A stretch of 6,496 bases of DNA, taken from positions 1 through 6,496 of the forward strand of contig JALHPA010000162.1 in assembly GCA_022842745.1 (NCBI GenBank), read 5' to 3'. The notes beneath the pieces are model-generated. The model did not search any database. It was not told where the DNA came from and saw nothing but the letters and a program-made list of their open reading frames with translations. Source of the DNA: Pirellulales bacterium. Its GTDB lineage: Bacteria > Planctomycetota > Planctomycetia > Pirellulales > JALHPA01. Below are positions 1 through 5,011 of this stretch, piece after piece (the stretch's first letter is position 1; each line of letters starts with the position of its first letter). The translations under genes were made by a program, and so were the position numbers.

Positions 1-8
1 GTATATTT

Positions 9-40
9 GCCTGCGTTTCAGCGGGTCCCAGCCTGCGTTT
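9..40. repeat. 10-bp direct repeat upstream of the protease gene
   Basis: The decamer GCCTGCGTTT occurs at 9-18 and again at 31-40, a 22-bp period that is about two helical turns, so both copies would face the same side of the DNA. It lies about 80 bases ahead of the metalloprotease start. Such spacing is compatible with an operator for a dimeric regulator, but two copies of a decamer could also be chance. No convincing -35/-10 pair was found in positions 1-103. Confidence 0.3.
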
Positions 41-116
41 TCGGAACAGCCCTGCACACCGGCTTAGGCGTGCATAGCAATAGCCCTCTCACTTCTCTTT
101 TTTGGTGAGTTCAACC

Positions 117-2858
117 ATGAATACGTCATCTCGGTCGTTTGTCGGGTTCGCAAGCCTGGTTTTTGGCGCCCTGCTGCCAATGACCGCACTCTCGGCCGAA
201 GAAACTAAACCCGCGCCCGGTCCGGCGACCGTCAAGGACGAACAGTCAAGTGCTCCGATCCCGGGCGCGGCCGCGGCGGCGTCTGCCGCCGGAAGCGCGG
301 AAGCGTCCAAGCCCAAGTACCCGCCTTTTTCGATGGTCCTCAAAGACGCCAAGGCCATTTCGGGTCTCCTCCCGTTGCATCTGCGCGAGAACACGCTGTT
401 CGCGGAGTTGAACTCGGGGCACTTCAATCGCGATTACATCGTGGTGATTTCAATCGCCAAGGGGATCGGCCAAAGTCCGCTGTTGGGAGGCATGAGTTGG
501 GGTTTTGGCGACGATTGGGTGTGGCAGTTCAAGAAAGTCGACGACACGATTCGGATCGTCCGCCGCAACGTTCGCTTCACCGCCAATAAGGGAAGCCCAG
601 AAGACAAGGCAGTCGGTCTGGCGTACACCGACAGCGTCCTGTTCAGCCTCCCGATCGTAACCACCGGTCCTTCGGGAGGCTACGTGGTGGACCTTACTCC
701 TGTGTTCATGAGCGACCTGCCGCAGATCTCGATGATGCTGCCGGGCTTCTCCTTTGCTCAGAACAAGTCGAACTACGACGAGGTCAAGGGCTATCCCGAA
801 AACACGGAAATCCAGGTCGCGGCCACCTACGCTTCGGGCGGCTATCTCGAACTGGAATCGGTCGCCGATAGCCGCGGTGCGACCATCAACGTCCATTATT
901 CGATTAGCGCCCTGCCGCAGAACGGCTACCGCCCGCGCTTGGCCGACGACCGGATCGGTTATTTCTTAACGGCCATCAAGGACTATTCCAACAAGACCGA
1001 CGAGGACCGTTTCGTTCGCTATATCAACCGCTGGGACCTGCAAAAGGCCGATCCCAGCGCCGAGGTCTCTCCTCCGAAAAAGCCACTCATCTTCTGGGTC
1101 GAACGCACGGTCCCCTTCAAGTACCGCAAGCCGATCCGCGATGGCATTTTGGAATGGAACAAGGCATTTGAAAAAGCCGGTCTGGTGAACGCCATCGAAG
1201 TCCGCCAACAGCCCGACAACGCCGACTGGGATCCAGAGGACATCAACTACAACACCTTCCGCTGGATCACCTCCAGCGCCGGCTTCGCCATGGGACCGTC
1301 GCGGGTCAATCCCACCAACGGTCAAATTCTCGACGCCGATATCATCTTCGACGCCGATTTTCTGCAAGCCTGGAAAAACGAGTACGAAACCTTCACGCCG
1401 CAGTCCATCGCCGCCCTCACCGGCGGTCCGTTGGACATCAAGAGCTACGAGGCCTCCTTGCGGCATGGCCCAGGCGAGCACTCATCCGTGCTGTGCCGCC
1501 ATTGCCAGTTGACGGCCGGCCGTGCCCGCGATCTGGCGTTCGGCGAATCGGTGTTAGCCGCCAAGGAGACCGGTCCTGGCACCGAGGCCGAAAAAGAGCG
1601 GCTGATCATGCAAGGACTGAAGGAAGTGACGATGCACGAGGTGGGCCATACCTTGGGCCTGCGGCACAACTTCAAGAGCAGCGCCATGTACACGCTCGAG
1701 GAATTGAACAACCCCGAGAAGACCAAGGACACCGGTCTGACCGGATCGGTCATGGACTACTCCCCGGCCAACATCGTGGCCAAGGGGGTCAAGCAAGGTG
1801 ATTTCTACTCGACCACGATCGGCCCGTACGACATGTGGGCCATCGAATACGGCTACAAGCCGCTCGCCGCCGGCTCGCCCGAAGGCGAGCTTCCCGAGTT
1901 GAAGAAGATCGCGGCCCGCAGCGGCGAAGCGAATCTCATGTACTCCACCGACGAGGACACCCGCGGCATCGATCCGGACCCGCTGAGCAATCGCTTCGAT
2001 CTCGGTAAAGACACGGTCGAATTCGCCAAGCACCGTGCGAAAGTCATCGCCGATCTGTGGCCCACGATCATCGACCGCATGGTCAAGGAGGGGGACGGCT
2101 ACCAACAGGCGCGCCGCACATTTGGAGTGCTGCTGGCGCAATATGGGCAGGCGATGTATTTCGCCTCTCGCAACGTCGGCGGCATCTACGTGAGCCGCAG
2201 TCACAAGGGAGATCCAAACTCCCAAGCGCCGTTCGCGGTGGTGGAGCCTCAGCGGCAGCGCGACGCTTTGGCCCTGCTCGAGACCCAGGTCTTTAGCGAC
2301 GCTCCCTTCCAGTTCCCACCAAGCTTGTACAACTACCTCGCCTCGTCCCGCTGGAGCCACTGGGGCACGCGGTCCGCGTTGAGAAACGATTTCCCCGTCC
2401 ACGAAACGATTGCCATGTGGCAGGAGCGGATCCTGTACCAATTGCTGTCGTCCCTCACCTTGCAGCGGATTTACGACTCCGAGTTGAAGGTGCCGGCCGA
2501 TCAAGACGCCTTTACGGCGGCGGAATTGATCCGCCGTTTGACCGGCTCGATCTTCAATGAGACCGAGAAGCTCCAAGGGGGCAGCTACACCGAGCGCAAG
2601 CCGGCAATCGGCAGTTTGCGCCGCAACTTGCAGCGGATCTACTTGCAGCGCTTGTCGGAACTGGCGATGGGCGAAACCGGTGCCCCGGCCGACTGCCAGA
2701 GCGTAGCCTACTTCGAGCTGAAAGGGCTGCAGGATCGGATCAACAAGTTGCTCGGCGCCAACGCCAACCTGGACACCTATACCAAGGCCCATTTGACCGA
2801 ATCGTCCAACCGAATTGCCAAAGTGTTGGATGCCCGCCTCCTGCTGTCGCGCCCATAG
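117..2858 (+). CDS. Secreted zinc-dependent metalloprotease, DUF5117/DUF4953 (met-zincin) family
   Basis: Predicted exported zinc endopeptidase of 913 residues; its natural substrate is unknown. Residues 1-27 form a signal peptide (hydrophobic core about 9-25, likely cut after Ala27), followed by a Pro/Ala-rich linker to about residue 68. A DUF5117-like N-terminal region covers roughly 75-280. The catalytic metzincin region follows, with the zinc motif HEVGHTLGLRH (His507, Glu508, His511, His517) and a Met-turn SVMDY at Met546. A long C-terminal region, probably helical, completes the protein. A CRHC motif (Cys460, Cys463) lies about 45 residues before the zinc site. ATG 117 is chosen because GGTGAG at 104-109 sits 7 bases upstream and the signal peptide begins there; in-frame TTG 102 and GTG 105 have only pyrimidine-rich sequence before them. 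No frame breaks were seen and the length suits the family. It appears to be transcribed alone. Family assignment is firm; the biological role (scavenging or envelope protein turnover) is inference. Confidence 0.9.
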   Translation: MNTSSRSFVGFASLVFGALLPMTALSAEETKPAPGPATVKDEQSSAPIPGAAAAASAAGSAEASKPKYPPFSMVLKDAKAISGLLPLHLRENTLFAELNSGHFNRDYIVVISIAKGIGQSPLLGGMSWGFGDDWVWQFKKVDDTIRIVRRNVRFTANKGSPEDKAVGLAYTDSVLFSLPIVTTGPSGGYVVDLTPVFMSDLPQISMMLPGFSFAQNKSNYDEVKGYPENTEIQVAATYASGGYLELESVADSRGATINVHYSISALPQNGYRPRLADDRIGYFLTAIKDYSNKTDEDRFVRYINRWDLQKADPSAEVSPPKKPLIFWVERTVPFKYRKPIRDGILEWNKAFEKAGLVNAIEVRQQPDNADWDPEDINYNTFRWITSSAGFAMGPSRVNPTNGQILDADIIFDADFLQAWKNEYETFTPQSIAALTGGPLDIKSYEASLRHGPGEHSSVLCRHCQLTAGRARDLAFGESVLAAKETGPGTEAEKERLIMQGLKEVTMHEVGHTLGLRHNFKSSAMYTLEELNNPEKTKDTGLTGSVMDYSPANIVAKGVKQGDFYSTTIGPYDMWAIEYGYKPLAAGSPEGELPELKKIAARSGEANLMYSTDEDTRGIDPDPLSNRFDLGKDTVEFAKHRAKVIADLWPTIIDRMVKEGDGYQQARRTFGVLLAQYGQAMYFASRNVGGIYVSRSHKGDPNSQAPFAVVEPQRQRDALALLETQVFSDAPFQFPPSLYNYLASSRWSHWGTRSALRNDFPVHETIAMWQERILYQLLSSLTLQRIYDSELKVPADQDAFTAAELIRRLTGSIFNETEKLQGGSYTERKPAIGSLRRNLQRIYLQRLSELAMGETGAPADCQSVAYFELKGLQDRINKLLGANANLDTYTKAHLTESSNRIAKVLDARLLLSRP

Positions 2859-2882
2859 TGCGCGGCGGCACGGTTTTAGCAA

Positions 2883-2961
2883 ACGGGATCGAAGCGGGAC
2901 GCTTCCTGCTCCACGGGCGGAAGCGATCCCGTCCGGCGGACCGTCCGGGCCCCCGCCCGGA
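2883..2961 (+). terminator. Hairpin cluster behind the protease gene, possible terminator
   Basis: Several inverted repeats follow the protease stop codon. ACGGGATCG (2883-2891) pairs with CGATCCCGT (2924-2932). Nested in it, GAAGCG (2891-2896) pairs with CGCTTC (2900-2905) across a 3-base loop. Then TCCGGGC (2944-2950) pairs with GCCCGGA (2955-2961) across a CCCC loop. No T-run follows any stem, so this is not a textbook intrinsic terminator. It may end or stabilise the protease transcript. The stems are seen; the function is inferred. Confidence 0.4.
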
Positions 2962-3050
2962 AAGGTGTTCCGCCAGTTTCTTGGCGATCGCGCTTCGGAA
3001 CAGGGTTCCCTCCGGTGTTTGTGCAAGCTTCGGCAGCACTCCATTTGCGT

Positions 3051-3079
3051 TTGAAATTGGCGTTTGGAAACGTTAAGAT
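3051..3079 (+). promoter_or_regulatory. Predicted sigma70-type promoter for the hpf-pts cluster
   Basis: TTGAAA (3051-3056, 5 of 6 to consensus) and TAAGAT (3074-3079, 4 of 6) are separated by exactly 17 bases, inside a locally AT-richer stretch of an otherwise GC-rich gap. Transcription would begin near 3086, leaving a leader of about 110 bases before the hpf start. It is the best promoter-like pair I found in the window, but planctomycete promoter rules are not well defined. Confidence 0.5.
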
Positions 3080-3087
3080 GTGCGGCT

Positions 3088-3109
3088 TGCGGCCCGGTAG
3101 GGGGCCGCA
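3088..3109 (+). promoter_or_regulatory. Stem-loop at the start of the presumed hpf leader
   Basis: TGCGGCCC (3088-3095) pairs perfectly with GGGCCGCA (3102-3109) across a 6-base loop. If the promoter at 3051-3079 is used, this stem lies at the very 5' end of the transcript, a position where hairpins often protect mRNA from decay. No T-run follows, so it is unlikely to be a terminator. I do not recognise a known riboswitch in the rest of the leader (3110-3198). Confidence 0.4.
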
Positions 3110-3186
3110 TCCGTTTGGCCTCGCAGCCGCCTGTCCCTGCAACCGTGGGCGAAATTGGCGGCCTGCCGGGGGCGGAGATGTGTCAC

Positions 3187-3190
3187 GGAG
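3187..3190 (+). promoter_or_regulatory. Ribosome binding site that sets the hpf start
   Basis: GGAG lies 8 bases before GTG 3199. The in-frame ATG at 3178 has purine-rich sequence that directly abuts it, and the more distant ATG at 3064 would add 45 residues unlike the family. The site therefore favours the GTG start. Confidence 0.6.
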
Positions 3191-3198
3191 TACGCTCA

Positions 3199-3645
3199 GT
3201 GGAAATCAAGATATCGATGCGGCACGGCCATCTGAGCGATGCCACGCAGGGGAAGATTCGGGCCAAGGTTCAGCGGTTGGAGCGGTACTTCGAGCGGCTG
3301 ACCGCGATCGAAGTGACGGTCGACCTCGAACAGCCAAATCACCCTGAGATCCATCTCAATGTCTCAGCCGAGCACCGGCGAGACATCGTCGCCCGCGAAT
3401 CGGCCGACGATTTGATGCGGGCGGTCGACGGCGCGGTACAAAAGGCGGAACAGCAGATTCGGAAGTACAAAGAAAGAATTCAAGATCATCACCGGCCTTC
3501 CGGCAGTCTGGCGGGAATCGATGGGGTCGCGAACGAGCCGCCCCGCTCGGATGACACGGATTCCGATAACACAGATTCCGACAACACGGATTCCGATAAC
3601 GTGAATCCCGACGAACTGGCGAACCTGGATGAGAGCAACGGTTGA
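3199..3645 (+). CDS. hpf: Ribosome hibernation promoting factor / RaiA family protein with acidic repeat tail
   Basis: Binds the small ribosomal subunit in the mRNA/tRNA channel and silences ribosomes under starvation (family knowledge). The product is 148 residues from GTG 3199. Residues 1-97 are the S30AE fold, recognisable from the opening EIKISMRHGHLS, the amphipathic helix KIRAKVQRLERYFERL and the second basic helix ending in QQIRKYKERI. After a short linker, residues 117-148 form a tail with 12 Asp/Glu and no Lys/Arg, including three TDSDN repeats. The tail replaces the dimerisation domain found in long HPFs (usually about 180-190 residues), so this is not a classical long form. An acidic tail recalls E. 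coli RaiA (YfiA), where it opposes 100S dimer formation; the same effect here is inference. It is the first gene of a likely operon with ptsN (98-base gap) and ptsH, which suggests a link between PTS phosphorylation state and ribosome dormancy. Confidence 0.88.
   Translation: MEIKISMRHGHLSDATQGKIRAKVQRLERYFERLTAIEVTVDLEQPNHPEIHLNVSAEHRRDIVARESADDLMRAVDGAVQKAEQQIRKYKERIQDHHRPSGSLAGIDGVANEPPRSDDTDSDNTDSDNTDSDNVNPDELANLDESNG
3556..3600 (+). repeat. Three 15-bp tandem repeats encoding TDSDN in the hpf tail
   Basis: Units at 3556-3570, 3571-3585 and 3586-3600 are each 15 bp and in frame. Units 1 and 3 are identical (ACGGATTCCGATAAC). Unit 2 differs at two positions, both silent. A decayed copy encoding VNPDE follows at 3601-3615. 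The pattern indicates in-frame duplication and makes the copy number likely to vary between relatives. Confidence 0.85.
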
Positions 3646-3743
3646 CATGCCTTTCGGCCCCGGACAAGGGGGTTTTGGGATTTGCGGCGGGTCGGTACCG
3701 GCAGGTTGATGCTGCGGAGCGAGGCGAGAAAGGACCAGGGCGA

Positions 3744-4220
3744 ATGAAATTTTCGGACTTCGTGAGCATCGAGGCGATTCAAGCCGACCTCGGGGCCGAC
3801 ACCAAGGAGGGGGTCGTACGGGAAATGACGAATGCCCTAGAGCGCGCCGGCAAAATTGCCGCCGGAGAGGCCGAGGGAATCGTCAAGGCGATTATGAAGC
3901 GAGAGGAATTAGGCAGCACCGGCATCGGAAGAGGCGTCGCCGTCCCCCATACCAAGCATCCCAGCGTCGACCGTTTGGTCGGAACGGTGGCGGTGAGCAA
4001 AGCCGGGGTCGATTTCGACAGTCTCGACGGTGAGAAGGTACAGCTCTTTTTCCTGCTGGTTTCGCCCCCCGACCGCCCTGGCGACCATCTCCGGGCGTTG
4101 GAAAACATCTCCCGGCAATTGCGGGACGAGGGATTTTGCCGGTTTTTGAAACAGGCTCAATCCCCGGCCGAAGTCCGGCAATTGCTCGAGGAGGCGGACA
4201 GCAATCATTTCGGCGGATAA
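3744..4220 (+). CDS. ptsN: PTS IIA protein, nitrogen-regulatory/fructose type (PtsN-like)
   Basis: A 158-residue single-domain phosphocarrier of the PTS EIIA type-2 (fructose/mannitol/Ntr) fold, cytoplasmic, accepting phosphate from HPr. The phosphorylation site is His69 in GVAVPHTKHP, preceded by the family motif REELGSTGIGRG; the second conserved histidine is His115 in DHLRALENIS. Length matches stand-alone PtsN proteins. ATG 3744 is preceded by AGGA at 3731-3734, and the IIA fold begins at once (MKFSDFVSIEAI), so a longer reading from TTG 3642 overlapping hpf is not favoured. It lies 98 bases after hpf and 38 bases before ptsH. With no IIB or IIC gene beside it, a regulatory rather than transport role is likely, as for PtsN in PTS-Ntr. 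The family call is strong; which targets it controls cannot be told from the sequence. Confidence 0.88.
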   Translation: MKFSDFVSIEAIQADLGADTKEGVVREMTNALERAGKIAAGEAEGIVKAIMKREELGSTGIGRGVAVPHTKHPSVDRLVGTVAVSKAGVDFDSLDGEKVQLFFLLVSPPDRPGDHLRALENISRQLRDEGFCRFLKQAQSPAEVRQLLEEADSNHFGG

Positions 4221-4258
4221 ATCCGCCTGGCCGTAGCATCCGGACCGGGTGGCCCGTC

Positions 4259-4555
4259 ATGAGCGATGAAAAGCGAACGCAAATGGTGCGCGTGGTCAAT
4301 CCTCAGGGATTGCACGCGCGACCGGCCGACCTGCTGGTGAAGACGGCCAAGCGATTCGTCTCCAAAATTGAGTTGGTCAAGGGGAACGACCGTGTGGACG
4401 CCAAGAGCATCCTGGGCATTTTCACATTGGTCGCGGTAGAGGGAACGGAATTGTTGGTGGAAGCCGACGGGCCCGATGCGGACGAGGCGCTCGTCGCCGT
4501 CGCCGAACTGTTCGCCCAAGGCTTCGCCGAGAACGAGACGCAAACGGAAAACTAG
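4259..4555 (+). CDS. ptsH: HPr, phosphocarrier protein of the PTS
   Basis: A 98-residue HPr that carries phosphate between enzyme I and IIA proteins in the cytoplasm. The active site is His19 in NPQGLHARPAD. A second site, Ser50 in DAKSILGIFTL, aligns with Ser46 of Bacillus HPr, the target of HPr kinase/phosphorylase, so the protein may also be controlled by serine phosphorylation. The C-terminus is the usual acidic helix (DADEALVAVAELFAQG) followed by a short polar extension. ATG 4259 gives an 8-residue lead before the beta strand MVRVVNPQGL; ATG 4283 is an alternative that would give 90 residues, and neither has a strong ribosome binding site (a weak GGGTGG precedes 4259). It lies 38 bases after ptsN, so the two are probably cotranscribed. 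Enzyme I follows after an unusually long gap. Confidence 0.92.
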   Translation: MSDEKRTQMVRVVNPQGLHARPADLLVKTAKRFVSKIELVKGNDRVDAKSILGIFTLVAVEGTELLVEADGPDADEALVAVAELFAQGFAENETQTEN

Positions 4556-4730
4556 ACCCAGCCAGGTGAATGAACCTCGCCACAGCATCGTTCGACCGCC
4601 AATTGAACAAAGGGCAAAGTGAGTAAGGGGCAGAACCAAGATCACGCATCAAGTCGAGTACAAGAATAGTTAATACGGCCGGTAGCCGCGGTTTGTGAGG
4701 GATGGACTAGGACGAGTCGGTTTCAGGGCC

Positions 4731-4748
4731 GCCTGCCCAACGGGCGGC
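4731..4748. other. Hairpin in the ptsH-ptsI gap
   Basis: GCC-GCCC (4731-4738, with one bulged T at 4734) pairs with GGGC-GGC (4742-4748) across an AAC loop. Only GTTT follows on the + strand, so it is at best a weak terminator for the hpf-ptsN-ptsH transcript, about 180 bases after the ptsH stop. Confidence 0.3.
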
Positions 4749-4897
4749 GTTTGCATGGTCGGCCAGTCGTTTCCGGTTTGTCCCTCGAATCGACGGTAAA
4801 GACAGATCAACCAACACATAGAATTCGCCGCCCAACGCGCTGCGATGGCGGGCAAGGCCCGGAATCGAAGTGCGCGGCGTGCGGTGTGATTCGCCAC

Positions 4898-4919
4898 CTC
4901 GGCCCCAGAGGGGCGCGAG
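4898..4919. other. Strong hairpin ahead of enzyme I
   Basis: CTCG-GCCCC (4898-4906) pairs with GGGGC-CGAG (4910-4914 and 4916-4919, one bulged G at 4915) across an AGA loop: nine pairs, mostly GC. It ends 92 bases before the chosen enzyme I start. No T-run follows. It could be a leader structure or attenuating element; the function is unknown. Confidence 0.35.
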
Positions 4920-5011
4920 CCAACGACGCGACCTGACGGAGAATGCGGAGTGCGGCCAATCCGGCGCTCCGCGCTGCCGCCGGCCGTGCGTTGGCCGAGC
5001 GAGTCGAACCA

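Larger units (their letters stand above)
4556..5011. other. Long gap between ptsH and enzyme I with no convincing gene
   Basis: These 456 bases separate two genes that are usually close. Short reading frames exist on both strands (for example + 4751-4936) but none has a recognisable domain and a ribosome binding site. The first half (about 4605-4675) is purine- and AT-richer; the second half is GC-rich with hairpins at 4731-4748 and 4898-4919. I found no clear -35/-10 pair. The region may hold the enzyme I promoter and leader, or a small RNA or decayed gene; none of these can be shown from sequence alone. Confidence 0.5.

Noticed and set aside
1554..3110. 518-codon open frame on the minus strand
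   Set aside because: It lies opposite the metalloprotease gene and runs into its 3' gap. It shows no domain, and is explained by the GC-rich third positions of the real gene on the other strand.
3064..3198. Longer HPF with 45 extra N-terminal residues
   Set aside because: The extra residues do not resemble the family and overlap the -10 box and leader hairpin. GTG 3199 has a well-placed GGAG and begins exactly at the S30AE fold.
3110..3198. Riboswitch in the hpf leader
   Set aside because: I compared it by eye with c-di-GMP, TPP, cobalamin and fluoride motifs and none of their conserved cores is present.
3642..3670. Perfect -35-like TTGACA at 3642-3647 as a ptsN promoter
   Set aside because: No -10-like sequence occurs 16 to 18 bases downstream (the positions are purine- and G-rich).
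3642..3743. Longer IIA protein from TTG 3642, overlapping the end of hpf
   Set aside because: The extra 34 residues match nothing, while ATG 3744 has a ribosome binding site and begins at the IIA fold.
4670..4819. 49-residue minus-strand frame within the ptsH-ptsI gap
   Set aside because: It could be a small gene because it lies outside known coding sequence, but it is only the end of the longer antisense frame and has no supporting domain or clear ribosome binding site.
4751..4936. 61-residue + strand frame in the ptsH-ptsI gap
   Set aside because: It has no family resemblance and no good ribosome binding site, and it is of a length expected by chance in GC-rich DNA.
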